Shown one piece after another: positions 13,987-25,430 of a stretch of DNA of 64,000 bases. The stretch is from contig JTDE01000421.1 of NCBI GenBank assembly GCA_014338405.1, forward strand, positions 55,160 to 119,159, read 5' to 3'. The notes under the pieces were generated by a model, which did no database searches, was not told where the DNA came from, and saw only the letters and a list, made by a program, of their open reading frames with translations. The translations under genes were made by a program, and so were the position numbers. Numbering within the stretch: position 1 is the stretch's first letter; every line of letters starts with the position of its first letter. The stretch is from Paragonimus skrjabini miyazakii. Its lineage: Eukaryota; Platyhelminthes; Trematoda; Plagiorchiida; Troglotrematidae.

Positions 13987-13989
<3 letters not shown>
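11700..13989. other. No recognisable gene
   Basis: Short frames only (longest 96 codons at 13302-13592 on +, no motif). Confidence 0.45.

Positions 13990-14043
<54 letters not shown>
13990..14043. repeat. (TA)n microsatellite
   Basis: About 27 perfect TA units, ending about 100 bases upstream of the first recognisable PLE coding sequence. Confidence 0.97.
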
Positions 14044-14045
<2 letters not shown>

Positions 14046-14142
14046 CAGTCAGATAGACAGGGTTAAGTCGAAGACTACACAGCTAGATAAGAATATTGCT
14101 CAATGAACATGCATGATTGACAAGTTGTAAGAGGAAGAACAT

Positions 14143-14817
14143 ATGTTTGGTTATTTTGTGAGTTCAGTTGTGGATAAACGAACAGAGAGGAAACGACAGA
14201 AACTTATCTGCACACTGGAAGATAAGAAACCGCACACGTCTTTCCCGACCCAACCTGAACGGTATGTCCATAACTTTACTTCCGTTTCTCTAAGTATTAC
14301 ACAACTACAGGTTCTGCTCGAACCTATCAGGTTGGAGCTAGAAAAACACAGTCTCCGGGACACGCTTCATTTCATTGACGCAGTCCAATACCTGAACCTA
14401 AACAATCAAAGAATGTTCTCTTTCGATGTTGCCTGGTTATTTACGAACGTGCATTTACAAGAGACAATTGGCTACTTATGCGGTTACATTGAGTGTAACA
14501 ACAAACAGGTGGGCATCCCAAAAGATGAACTGAGAGAACTGCTGGTGCTTTTTACGAGTAACGTTCAGTTTCTGTTCTATAATACAATCTACCGACAGAG
14601 AGATGGAGTGGCAGTGGGCTCGCTTTTGGCCTCCCTGTTAGCTGACGTTTTCACGAGCGAACTCGAGGCTAACCAGTTGAGTGCGGTGATTCAACAATTT
14701 GCATTTTATAAACGTTATGTTGATGATATCCTTTGCGTCGTGAACGATAATTCCAACATGAACAGAGTTATGGTAGCTTATAACTCAGCCCACGGCAGTA
14801 TTAAATTCACCCAGTAG
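14143..14817 (+). pseudogene. PLE reverse transcriptase, fingers deleted
   Basis: 224 codons. Residues 1-60 match the N-terminal part of PLE proteins (VHNFTSVSLS...QLQVLLE). The next residues (HSLRDT, 70-74) belong well inside the RT, so the stretch with the RLYGLPK and LRP motifs, seen in the copy at 16.2 kb, is missing. Palm motifs follow: MFSFDVAWLFTNV (91-103, catalytic Asp 95), DGVAVGSLLASLLADVF (154-170, motif B) and YVDD (192-195, nt 14716-14727). Both catalytic Asp positions are therefore intact although the fold cannot be. The frame closes with TAG, after which the protein resumes in the same frame. Confidence 0.88.
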
Positions 14818-14844
14818 TCAGACAACAATGGTCAAATAAATTTC

Positions 14845-15671
14845 TTGGATGTTGGCATAATAAGACGAGAAAATGGTTCAATCCAACGACATGTGTACAG
14901 AAAACAAACTTGGAGTGGCCAATACATTCACTTTGATAGTTTCATTCCGCTAAGTCGACAGCGAAACCTCATACAATGTCTGACGGGTAGGGCGTTAAAG
15001 ATCTGCACTCCTGACACTTTACAAGGTGAGCTAGAATTTCTACAAGAAGTGTTCATGCAGAATGGCCACCCAATGCGTTTCATTCAGAAGGCGATGCAGG
15101 CGGTAGAGTTGACATTTAAGTCACCTTCTGCGAATAATAAACTTGTGTTTATCAGTATTCCTTTCAAGGATGGTCCCATGGCCGAAGTCATCTCAAGAAA
15201 GCTCAAAAAGTCAGTCGAAACAACCTACCTTGCCGCTCAATTGTGTGTGAGTTTCCGTTCAACACCCGTTATCATGTCACAACCTAAAGACAAACTTCCG
15301 TGTTCTACAACCAGTTGTTGTGTGTACTCATTTGTTTGCTCGTGTCGAGCATCATACGTTGGTCGTACTACAAGGCGATTGTCTGACAGAGTGCGTGAAC
15401 ATCATTCTGCGTGGTTGAATAGTGTGTGGTTAAAACGGTTACAAGCGCGATTGTTGCTCATTTGGCTGACTCTAGTTATTTTGCCAATAAGAAGGACGCT
15501 TTTCAGATTGTTTACCGAGTGCCAAGGAATCGATTTAAGATGGTTAGATTTCGAATGATGACCGTTGCCGAGGCCATTAGTATCCGATTACGCAACCGTA
15601 ACATCTGTGCTCATAAAAAGGTCGTGCGGACACTTAATCTACCCTGGCCCACAATCAGTCAAGCCCACTAA
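14845..15671 (+). pseudogene. PLE connector and GIY-YIG endonuclease domain
   Basis: It continues the upstream RT in the same frame past one stop codon. The connector reads RHVYRKQTWSGQY and later RALKICTPDTL, as in other PLEs. The nuclease begins at about residue 160: CVYSFVC corresponds to the GIY strand and SYVGRTTRRLSDRVREHH to the YIG strand with the catalytic Arg region. Near 15425 the frame shifts and the C-terminus resumes (VTSAIVAHLADSS, FQIVYRVPRNRF, LNLPWPTISQAH), ending at 15671. In PLEs this nuclease nicks the target site and primes reverse transcription. Confidence 0.88.
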
Positions 15672-15780
15672 TTGGAACAGTGATTGCGTAACTGATAACA
15701 CACACACGCTGTCCCTAATCTCTATTGGTCGTTTCTCTGACTCACCCCAGTTACTGTTTTCATATTTATTGTGTTGTAAT

Positions 15781-15821
15781 TAGCCTGATGATCAAACACA
15801 AAAAATAAGTATTGTTCGCTA
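15781..15821 (+). ncRNA. Hammerhead-like module in PLE 3' tail, core mutated
   Basis: TAGC, CTGATGA, TCAAACACA, AAAA (family GAAA), AATAA/TTGTT hairpin, C, GCTA. It is the same layout as the better copy at 44393-44433, but G12 of the core is replaced by A, so it should be inactive. Confidence 0.4.
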
Positions 15822-15895
15822 CTTTTTCGTTATTGTTATTAGAGCTGGAAATTCAATTTGAGAATTTCTAGTGTCAAACTAGTCAACTAGTTGCC

Positions 15896-16452
15896 ACCTC
15901 CAAGGAAACACTAGAACAGCTCAAGGCTGAGCTGGTTAGCCTGTGTTATCAATATCGTCGTAATCCCATGTATTATAAAGGACCAGTAGCTGGTAGACAT
16001 CATGAATCGTTGCGTGCACTTTGGGCTCAGACGAAGGTGCTTGAAAAGTGTCTTGACAAATCAGACTGTGTAAACAAAATGCAAGCGATTCTTGCAGATA
16101 CTACTAAGTTTAACAAAATGACAAAACAGTGGTAATAGATATGCAGATAACTAGTAGTCTGAAACAAGTAAAAAACCAAGAAGTCATAGCAGCTGTCCAG
16201 CTTGAACTTATGAGGCCCACATGTACTACTATTCGCCGCCTCTATGGGCTACCAAAACTTCATGATCCTAACTGCCTTCTGCGTCCTACTTTGGATATGA
16301 AGAACTTACCGTATCACGCGTTAACACAATGGCTTGCCGAGATCGTGCAGCCAGTTCGGAGGGAAATTTGTGTTCATAGTCTACGAGATACCTACGAATT
16401 CGTCAATACAATTTGCGATATTCAAGTCGACAATAAAATCATGTTTTCTTGA
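15896..16452 (+). pseudogene. PLE N-terminal region and RT fingers
   Basis: From 15899 one frame gives ETLEQLKAELVSLCYQYRRNP and later DKSDCVNKMQAILADTTKF, the PLE region just before the RT. The segment normally between these blocks (the PDKG-like motif) is missing. After a stop near 16133 the next frame (16129-16452, 107 codons) carries TTIRRLYGLPKLHDP, LLRPTLDMKNLPYHALTQWL and HSLRDTYEFVNTI, the conserved RT finger motifs. It stops at MFS, just before motif A. Confidence 0.88.
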
Positions 16453-17345
16453 CCTACTAATATGGCATTAGTGGAAACAGTAGATCGATCGGTTTGTCAA
16501 CAGCGAATTTGAAGGAATTGTTTCTCAAATGCACCCACAACGTGCAGTTTACTTTTAATGGTGACATTTACAGACAAATTGATGGAGTGGTAATCGGGTC
16601 GTCCTTATGACCTCTACTGGCAGATATTTCTATGAGCAAGCTGGAACGAACGCCGCTGAGTACTGAATCGTTCGCTAACGATTCAAGTTCACAACGAGTT
16701 ATGCGTAATCTGATGATCCGGAAATGCCTATCTCATTATCCAACGGCAGAGAAGATAATCTATCTTCAGAACTCTTAGTGAGAAGACGCTCGTGAAAACT
16801 GGATTTAATACAGTACTAATTGAATCAATGTACATGAAAACTAAATATCTCACCTCGTATGTGAAAAATCCTCAGAAATTGAATAAAGAATGTGCTTGTA
16901 CAACAAATCTGACAACTAGGCACCGCTCAGTAATGGAGAACGATAAAATGGAATTGAGCTCACTCAAATCAATGGTCATTGGTTGGGTCGGAGCAAAATG
17001 ATTGTTCACGCATCGAGAAATGGTAAGAATTATAAGCTACTCAAGAGAGAGAATATCTTAGTTTGACATTCAGAAATGTACAGGGCTCAGACTGAATAAG
17101 AGTAAGGGAAACGGTTACAGTAGCTGGTGTAGGAATAAAAATGATTAATACTGTTTATTATTATGGAATATAATGAAACATAGGGTCACCCTTCAACACT
17201 AATCAAACAAAGCACAGCAATCTCAAAATGATGCAACAGACCTTAACAAAATCAACACTGAGCACTGTTATAAATCAAACGGTTTTCTACAGGCGCTATG
17301 TTGATGATATATTCACTATCACAGATCCAACTGTCAAAATGGCTG
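16453..17345 (+). pseudogene. PLE RT palm remnants split by unrelated sequence
   Basis: Remnants LKELFLKCTHNVQFTFNGDIYRQ and DGVVIGSSL (motif B, about 16510-16610, with a stop) are followed by unrelated sequence and then FYRRYVDDIFTITD at about 17284-17326. The catalytic YVDD is intact. Motif A is barely visible (MALVETVD near 16460). Non-functional. Confidence 0.8.
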
Positions 17346-17394
17346 ATATTTTAAATTACTTCAGCTGCACACATCTGGTGATCAGTCTCACCTA

Positions 17395-18215
17395 ACAATG
17401 AGAAACGGATGGGTCTTTCCATTTCGTGCACCTGTCTTTGAGTAGAAGGACTGACGGAAGTTTGAAACACTCCGTTTGTCGGAAGACGACTTGATCGGGC
17501 CAATACAGTAACCATTATAGTTTTATTAACATAATATACAAACGAAACCTAGTCAAACGTTCAGTGAATAGAACCAGAAAAATCTATTCAGCAGATGCTT
17601 TGGAACACGAGCTACAGTTTATGATCCATATTATACAAGTGGGTGGCTACCTTGAAAATTTTGTTACCAAACATAGGAAAGCATTTGAAGCCCCAGTTAA
17701 GATTCACGAAGTTGAAAAGAAACCCATGTTCATACGACCGCCCTACAAATGAGATACGTTGGCTGAATCACTGATCCGTCGGCTTACTAGTTCTCTTAAG
17801 AGAACGTTTAACGCAGCCAGACTGATTATCTCATTCACCGGTTCATCACGGATTACTCTAAACCTGAAGGATAAAGTACCGGTCCACAATTCATCTATGG
17901 CGATTTACTCATTCGTTTGTGATTGTTCAGCAAACTACGTGGGTCGTACGACTCGGCGTTTGCCTAGAAGAATCAAAGAACACCATCCAGCATAGATCGG
18001 GACGGGTGAGAGAAAATCAATCACGAGTGCCATTGCAGGTCATCTGCCTGACAACGATCATGAGATCAAAAGAGATTGACAGAAAATAGTGTAGTGTTTT
18101 ATCGTTCTAATTTGAAAACCGAGAATTTACCCACTGGGATGCGCAAAGCATAATTCGAATTACAGGAAGTTCCAATTCACACGCTAGACACTACCACACC
18201 ACGCCAAACTTGATA
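17395..18215 (+). pseudogene. PLE connector and GIY-YIG domain
   Basis: Connector with KHSVCRKTT, a stop, then SGQYSNHYSF and NRTRKIYSADALEHELQ (frame at 17564-17752). The next frame (17759-17995) reads ESLIRRLTSSLKRTFNAARL and ends in the nuclease IYSFVCDC...YVGRTTRRLPRRIKEHH. A TAG follows; C-terminal fragments (SAIAGHLPDNDHEIK, and the LPTGMRKA-like tail) run to about 18215 in shifting frames. Confidence 0.85.
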
Positions 18216-19759
18216 TCCACTGTCATCGGGCCTACTTAACAATAAATGCCACATGTTTTATTTGACATTGACAACACAATCGCTAAAAATAAGCCTCGTT
18301 TGATTGTTCTTGCGACTGGATAATGTTTAAAGTGCATTGAAAACCAGACATGTTTTTGACCTTGGCACTGCGGATTGCGTGGGTGGTGGTGATGCTGACC
18401 GCGTGCGAGATGAGTCATCTTATGTGTGGGTTTGTTGGCCTGACCAGCCCAGCCTGACAGAATGTTGGAGGCAGTCTAGGCGATCGATCATCCTTATTCT
18501 TTAGACGTGTTTTCCGTTAGGCGGTTTACTTGTGAGGGCGGGTTGTTTTGGTCCCCTGTGTGGACAATGAACAACGGCAGGCGTGCAGCGCACAACTGAA
18601 CAACAATCGTGAATTCGGTTTATTGTAATCAAAGGAAGTATGGATGTTCATATTCAGCGCGGTCCCTTGCACAAGGTCACTGAAAATTGTCTATCTTCTC
18701 AAACGTTGTACGTACTTCACTCGCATTTGCGACCGAATTTTTAGGCATGATATTCCGGTCATGCATAGTGTGAAATGATGGTTAGCTGGCGCGTTCCACA
18801 TTCACGCGGGCTAGACTACCAATTCTGTTCAAAACAAGGCTATGCATCATCGATGAACCCCAAACGGGTGGATGCCTGATCTCGATAGGATATCCAAAGC
18901 TTGTATGAATCGGAAGCCGTTTCATTTGTTTCCCATGACAAACTAAAACACAACGAAGGTATAACCATAATGCCGGTTTCATAATGGAGTTCAAGTTTCT
19001 CTTCAAAAATGGTTATCACTAACTACTTGCTTCCAACTCAGATTGTTCTATTGACCGATTTGTTGCAAAAATACACCGTAAATTAGTGCAGTCGAAATCT
19101 GATACGTTTACACAAGTTTGGGCACCAATTGTCCTCCTAGAATTGTACAGATAAAAATATGTTAGTGTCCTCCGTTTTGACCATGTATGTTCCGTTTAAA
19201 TTTAACCACAGAGAGCTCAAGCGACTACATAAAAGGCTATCATCAAACGAAGTATTAAACCCCCGTGCTTCAGACATAAGCGCCTCAAAACACTCGTTCG
19301 CTTGTTGGCCGTTCGTGTGTACTCTCGTCTGCTAGTCGTAACAGAAGTGTTCTGCTGGAATTCGTTAGCCAGAACACAACGACCTGACTCGATGTGGGAA
19401 AACTCGTTGTCGATCTGCAACACTTTACGCACAGTTAGTCACTTGCTCGTCTGATCTACACCGGATATTGGTCCTTGTTCAAATGGTCGCTTTTCATGCG
19501 AATCTGCCTCAGCTGTCGAATCGCTGTCCGGGTGGACAACATACACTTAGAACTGTACACAGTTGTAGAAAACGTGGAAAACATTAATCACTGCGAAGTC
19601 GCCCCCAAAAATTCGTTTTTCTTTGTAACACGACTTACACTCCTTCATAATATTGTACCGATCGACCACAGCATTATCGTTTTGAAGTATGTGATTATTC
19701 CGTGGGGATAGTGTTAGTAGTAAATGTTTCGTTATGTCCATGTAAACCAAACCGTTGAT
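18216..19759. other. No recognisable gene
   Basis: Short open frames only, no recognisable family. Confidence 0.45.
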
Positions 19760-19867
19760 AATTTAATTTACTGATGAGTAGTAGGGGATTTTGATTTTTA
19801 TACAGACTGAACATCACCCACAATTGATCGCAGCTGTCGCATTCCAGTAGGCTCCTTTCGAAAAGAG

Positions 19868-19913
19868 GCACTAGATGAGTGTCGCTCTGTTTAGAGCACC
19901 TCCTCAGTAGTGC
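19868..19913 (-). ncRNA. Degenerate hammerhead motif
   Basis: On the minus strand: stem I GCACTA/TAGTGC kept, core CTGAGGA acceptable, stem II GCTCT/AGAGC kept but offset by inserted bases, and GAAA changed to GACA. The core change should abolish cleavage. Confidence 0.55.
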
Positions 19914-20151
19914 ATATTCTTGCCACTGCCGGGACTAGAACCATGGCCACGTTGTTCATGTGGCAACCGTGTTTTATCACTGTGCCACTGACCTCACGTT
20001 AGGCACGATCGAATTATCGTATGTGAACGCTCAACCATCTTCGTTTGTGAGTAATGATCAGGTTGCCCGATCGCCTCGAGAGGAGACACAATTACTGTCT
20101 GTTAACTCCAATCGATGACCGTGGTTCTAGTGCCGGCAGTGGCGAGCATAT

Positions 20152-20194
20152 GCACTACTGACGAGCTCTAATGAGAACGAAATTCATCTAGTGC
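20152..20194 (+). ncRNA. Hammerhead ribozyme motif, slightly eroded
   Basis: Stem I GCACTA/TAGTGC, core CTGACGA, stem II with one mismatch (GCTCT/AGAAC), GAAA, and cleavage triplet ATC. Core intact; stem III is A-T and T-A with a two-base loop. Confidence 0.65.
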
Positions 20195-20270
20195 CTCTTT
20201 TCGAAAGGAGCCTACTGGAATGCGACAGCTGCGATCAAGTGTGGGTGGTGTTCTATCTATATGAATGTCA

Positions 20271-23200
20271 TCTACGTAGACCAGTCCGCTTCCCCCAGAT
20301 GACCAAATAGCAGTTAATACATAGACCATGTTACTGTCATTTTGCCCGTGAGATGGTTAGATTGCTAACCATTTAGTTTTCACTTGACTATTCAAATTCG
20401 GATCAGTCGCCAGATTCTGGTCTCCGATAGTCAGCATGTCCATCTCTGTGGAGTTGTGCTCGGTCGAGTTAACTAGAGACTGGTTCAGCATATTGATCGG
20501 CGCCGATTAGCGAGCTATGCTAACAGTCTCAGTTTGTTTTGTTCACTCGTAATGAGTGGATAGTCAGCTACTGCACATGTAAACGTGTACTGTGTACATG
20601 TATGAACAATGACTTTTTGAAGTCTGGACTGTGCCAGCAACAAGATGCTAATTGCTCTTGTCCATTTTTTGGCCGTCCGTGTATGTGCTAACCGAAATTG
20701 GATTTCTGTATAAATTATTTCTAGTACGGTGTTTGATACTCCCACACAGCACTGCATGCAGCTGGCCGGCCACCAGAGCATACTTAGCAGGCAGCAAATT
20801 TACGAGAGTTGAAGTTCAAATCTTTCTGTCAGTGGTCGTTTATATCCACCTTTACGGAGCTCACGGGTTATATACGTATTGGTAAAATCGTCATCCTTCG
20901 TTTGAATGCAGCCAAGAAGGTGTCCGTCTCTAAGAGAAAATATGACATAAAAAGAACAGATTCAGAAATGGGAAGGCGCAAAGTGCACCTCATAAACATG
21001 TCACCAGTTCAGTAGGATGTCTCTTAAGAAACCTCTTGAGATATTTGCGTGTGATTCATATTCGTTCGTGATTATTTTTTTTTAGCTAGCACATTGCACA
21101 TGTGGAAACCAATTAGTCGAAGAATCATCGATATTCGGCATAAATTACTCGGGCGACCGATACCCAGAGGATAGTTCATACGGATAAAACGGGAATCCAG
21201 TGGGTGACCAGATAACCGGGTTTGGGACTCATCGCTTTAGTGGTTCTGATTGCCCACTTAATTGTCATGGGCAGTTGGCCAAGCAATCTGTTTTCGGCAT
21301 AACAATGACACTTTTCCCTTAATACGTAAAACAATGTTGAACGAATTTTATCCGAACGCTGATGGCAAACAAGTTGGGCTATTGATTTGCTAATATAGTA
21401 CAGAACAAAGCAGTTCGTATTCTTCCAGTCCGTTTGTTTACCTAAATAAATCATTAACAGATCACAAACAGAAACTCCCGAATACGTTTGCAATGAACTA
21501 TTTTCGATGACAACACTGCAATCAGCTTAATCACCAGGTCATATGATAATGTCAAAAGCTACGTCTAACCAGTAGGGTCAGTCACATCATTTTGTAATGC
21601 AGCGGAGGACGTACATCCAAACACAACCAGGGCCAATCGTTTACGTGAGTGACGATTTAGAGATTTCCGACTAATTTCCACATGTAGAATCATCAACGTA
21701 TACACTCGAGCAAATTTGCTTTATTGTCAGAAGAATTTATGTACATATTTACGCATATAAACTGCGTGTTCGATACCTGTTTTTACGACAGCTGACACGC
21801 TTCAGGACAGCAGATCATGTTCGTAACAGCAGCAGTGCAGCTGAAAAACCTTAAGAAGAATCAAATGGCCTGTTAACTTCCGCGGAATGTACCGTAACGC
21901 CCATTGTTCATTGCATACCGGTCGTCACCACGTTCGGGACCCGGGTACAGAATCTGGAGTCCACACCATATCATGGGAATTCAAACTGAAAGGTTTACCC
22001 GAAGAAATTACAGAAAACAAGCCTCCTAACCTAGCCGGGTAAACGAACGTCCCCAAGGTACCGCTACAATCACAGCCATGTTAGAGGGCCGGAGGTGCAT
22101 GCGCATTTCAGGTCAAATTGCTCCCCTCCACTGTTTTATTGTCTGGGTCACCACAATCAGCACGATCAGCAACACCAGGCAATCGACGAAGCTCACTGGT
22201 GCAAGAAACTGGACACTTTCTGGCTGAAGCCTTTCCATCCTGGAAACTGAACTGATATTTCCCCAAGGGAGCGTGCTATCACAACTTTTCCATCAATGGA
22301 TGGATTAACATAAACGAAGTAGGTCAACAAGCAGCCCAAGTGGTTGACTGTAACCTAACTAGGTTTCTACTCATACTGAATCACATCATACTGTGTTTGA
22401 GTTTGTCGCACCACTTGTGTACTCTGATGTGACATGTTTTAGACCTGTTGGTGAAATGTTAGTCTTCTTATGGAATTGCTCCATTCCATGTTGTTTCAAA
22501 TGTGCTGAATATGCTCAAATACGTATGTCTCCTTCCTTTATGTTAACCATACGTTACAGCCATGGCGGGTGTGAATTGCCGCATTATCCAAATCGGCTTG
22601 TACAGCTCACTCAAAATGTTGTCCAGATTACTGTGCTTTATTATGTAGAAACCTACTTTATAATGAGAAATGATAACTTCGGGTACGCCAACGGTAAGAA
22701 GAAAATGTCCCGATCACTAAACGATGACGTGTTAGAGGCTGTAAGATGCATGACTGGAGTTTCGTTGCTTCATTTTACAGAACTACCTTCACAAATTAGG
22801 ATTTTCCATTCCCCATTAGTATAGTAACTGAACTTGACGCTGTTCTTTCTGAACAAGAATACTTACAACTCAGCCTTACACATTTCCTCGCACTTACGCG
22901 TTCTTAAATACGAGCATTCGTCATGGTTCAAATCGATTTAGCATGCGATCGGTCCACAGTTGGGCTGATTTACAGAGTTTATTGACGTGTGTCGTTTGTG
23001 GCGTGCCGGACTGGCGGCGCTATGAATTGGCCGATAGTCTCGTACCAGCTTCCATTGAAAACGGTTAACATATGAACTTCTACACGTTGTTGTGTAAGTG
23101 TCATCTTATTTGAAGAAACGTAAATATTTCGCTAACATTTCGGATCAGTCTATTCTTTCTTTTTCTGATCTACCTTTTCGGCAGGTATTTCTCTATCTTT

Positions 23201-23364
23201 TCACAAAATCCAAGGGGTTCTGTAGTTTTGAAACCATTACTGTGTCTCCATCCAATAGATCTTTCATTCACTTGGTAATAATTAATTTTCGGAAACTACA
23301 TTCTTGTGTCTCGACAACTTGGACACTACCTCACATGATGGCAGCTATCAAACCAGGTACGCCA
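20271..23364. other. No recognisable gene
   Basis: The longest frame (22393-22824 on +, 143 codons) has no signal peptide, domain or repeat pattern I recognise and could be chance. No transposon signature is visible. Confidence 0.4.
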
Positions 23365-23369
23365 ATCGC

Positions 23370-23470
23370 TGTCCTACTTCGAAAAGAGTCACTAAACTCG
23401 AGTTTCGCTCACATGAGCGCTCACTGGCAGTGTATATCACGTGAGAATTTGTATTCCGGTCTGCCTGATT
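23370..23470 (-). mobile_element. Hammerhead SINE fragment
   Basis: Minus-strand piece from the tail start (CGAAAAGAGTCACTAAACTCG on +) into the ribozyme region. Stem II and GAAA remain but the CTGACGA core is scrambled. It lies inside a 138-codon plus-strand frame (23098-23514), which argues against that frame being a gene. Confidence 0.7.
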
Positions 23471-24799
23471 GTGAGACAAGAGTGTTAATTACAATGCCAG
23501 TAGTATCACAATAGGCTTTATCGATTAATCATTTCCGAACGCTCTACGTCATTATCGTAGGGTTCAATTTGCACGATCCTTTCAGAACGATGCTAGACCG
23601 AATCACTCTGTTCATTTCAGTCAATAATCCCTTGTTTATAACTTCTCACATTGAAGCAAGTGACTGCGTTGTACCAAATAGGACAAGGTTTAGTTTAGTA
23701 ATTGAAGTGTATGAAGTTACGCAGTGACAACGTGAACACTACAGATATTCTGTCGTAGCTTTCAAATTCAGAAACGCTTACCATCTTTATCAACAGCGGC
23801 TCAAGCGAGAGTGAAAAACGTGTATGAGCCAACACAGAAGTTCGTCTTTTGAAGTTGAATGAACGTTTGAACGAACGCTGTTTGAAACTAGGGTAACAAA
23901 CAAATAGTTTACCGTTACACTACTATTTAGGATCCGTCCGTGTGATCATGCGTCATTCGGTTGAGACATATAAACGCTACTTGCCCGGAACATACGTGAA
24001 CGTCTGTGTACATCTATGAGAACATCCTTCATTTTCCTACCCAACTTCCGCAAGTCAATGAGTATCACTGAATACTGTTACGCAGGACTTCTCATTCACA
24101 GACAGGATGATACAGATGACTAACTTCTTTCTTTCTCTTCAAACCTGTGAATCCGTGCTTCTAAATTAACCACATGCTGTTTTCATGATCTATTCGTAAC
24201 ACTCAAGTGTTCTATTATTGTACTGGCAATTTCAGAACCCATTAGTCGTGTATTAGCCATCAACGCCAACTTTTTATTGATACTTGCAGTTTTATTCACG
24301 ATTGCCCAACAAAGAGCTCTGATATTCCGAGTCTGTGTTGTCCATCCAAATGTTGTAAACAGATTACCAGTATTTGACTGTACAGTAACATAAGTCTATG
24401 TACGCTCTTCAACAGTGAGCAAGTACAAGTACAAAATAAACGGTACAATAGTTATAAGGTTAAACGTACAAAAATGCAACAGGTCAATCCCGTGACTGCA
24501 ATTTATTAACACTAAGACTGAATCTGTCAAATTAGGGTCATCTTGATATAGACCCTGAGATTTGTATGGAAAAATAAGACAAATTCAAAATGATTTTGCG
24601 GATGTGGCTTATGATTACATGATAGAACTGTGTTGTAGTCTAAAGTATTACTATTATGTCCATTTTTGTTTATAATCAGACCAGCTGATTAGTCATTTGT
24701 TGACAGATATCAGACTCATACTTGTTTGAACCATTTCCTCATGGTAGCTAAAAGTTTTAGAGAGAAATCCATACCGAAGAACTAACCTGTATTTTCTAA
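23471..24799. other. No recognisable gene
   Basis: Short frames only; no repeat recognised. Confidence 0.45.
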
Positions 24800-25190
24800 T
24801 AGATTGAAGATCACTCAATCGATCGCAGCTGTGGCATTCCCATAGACTTTCCAGTCGACCCTTATCGAAAAATGCACCAGACTCGTGCTTCGCTCTCATT
24901 AGAGCTCGCTCATGCTATATCCGGAACTAGAACTCCGGCCACGCTGCGATCAGTTGTGGGTGATGTTCAATCTATACGGAAACCAAAATCCCCTACTATT
25001 CATCAGTAGTCAAAATGCCGCCTAATAAGTTAATGATGTCTGTGATTTCAACTTGGAGACAAGTCCTAGTCGAGGGGTCATCGACTGGAGTTAACAAGAC
25101 AGTTACTGCGTCTCCTATTGAGATCATGGACAACCTGATCATTACTAACAAGCAAAAGTGGTTGAACCTTCAGGTATAATAAGTCGGCCG
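24800..25190. mobile_element. Hammerhead SINE pieces in inverted arrangement
   Basis: Minus-strand ribozyme-bearing piece (24800-24950) whose core is damaged, joined at about 24953 to a plus-strand tail beginning GCTGCGATCAGTTGTGGG. That tail continues (CCCCTACTATTCATCAGTAG ... GAGTTAACA ... CTGATCATTACT) up to the tRNA-like head of the next copy. This gives the full order of the unit upstream of the head. Confidence 0.75.
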
Positions 25191-25430
25191 TGCGTAAGGT
25201 GAGATCAATTGCGCAGTGGTCAACACGGTTGTCTCATGAAAGCGTGACCGGAGTTCTTCCCCCAGCCGTGGAAAGGAAATGTACTACTGCCGAGCTCTAA
25301 TGAGAACGAATTGTGAGTATAGTGTTTATTTTCGAGAGAGACCGATTGGAAAGTCTATAGGATTGCGACAGGTGCGATCAATTGTGGGTGATGTTCAACC
25401 TAAGTGAAAAAGCAAAAGCCCACCCTACTC
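25191..25430 (+). mobile_element. Hammerhead SINE with tRNA-like head
   Basis: Head with a pol III A-box-like block (TTGCGCAGTGGTCAACACGG) and a weak B box (GGAGTTCTTCCCCC), then a ribozyme region with a broken core (CTGCCGA, GAAT), then the tail (GATTGGAAAGTCTATAGG ... GATGTTCAACC). It directly follows the tail of the previous copy, so two units are in tandem here, as in satellite-like SINEs. Confidence 0.75.

Larger units (their letters stand above)
14143..15850 (+). mobile_element. Penelope-like retroelement, subfamily A (internally deleted)
   Basis: The best-preserved PLE of the window. PLEs encode one polyprotein with a reverse transcriptase followed by a GIY-YIG endonuclease; here both parts are readable in order. 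The polyprotein has three visible lesions: an internal deletion removing the RT fingers (junction near codon 60 of the first frame), an in-frame TAG at 14815-14817, and a frameshift near 15425. Non-coding tail 15672-15850 follows, with a hammerhead-like module at 15781-15821. Pieces of this subfamily recur at 9.8, 44.35 and 57.3 kb. The 5' boundary is unclear. Confidence 0.9.
15896..18215 (+). mobile_element. Second Penelope-like retroelement (different subfamily, decayed)
   Basis: Starts about 45 bases after the subfamily A element and reads in the same direction. The order of PLE parts is kept: N-terminal region, RT fingers, palm, connector, GIY-YIG, C-terminus. There are multiple stops and frameshifts, a deletion in the N-terminal region, and about 600 bases of unrelated sequence (roughly 16680-17280, with a 69-codon frame of no known family) between RT motifs B and C. 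Protein wording differs from the 14.1-kb element (IYSFVCDCSANYVGRTTRRL against VYSFVCSCRASYVGRTTRRL), so it is a separate lineage. Confidence 0.88.
19760..20270. mobile_element. Hammerhead SINE, large head-to-head inverted pair
   Basis: The minus-strand copy (19760-20120) contains the tail, ribozyme, tRNA-like head and the upstream unit. At about 20120 the sequence switches to a plus-strand copy that begins inside the tRNA-like B box (GTGGTTCTAGTGCCGGCAG) and runs through ribozyme and tail to about 20270. Both arms lack the same short block in the tail (GCCTACTGGAATGCGAC where other copies have GACTGGAAAGTCTATGGGAATGCGAC) and share CATCTAGTGC. Independent insertions would not be expected to share these. 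Confidence 0.82.

Noticed and set aside
22393..22824. 143-codon plus-strand frame as a gene
   Set aside because: No recognisable motif, splice context or neighbour; length is within chance for this composition.
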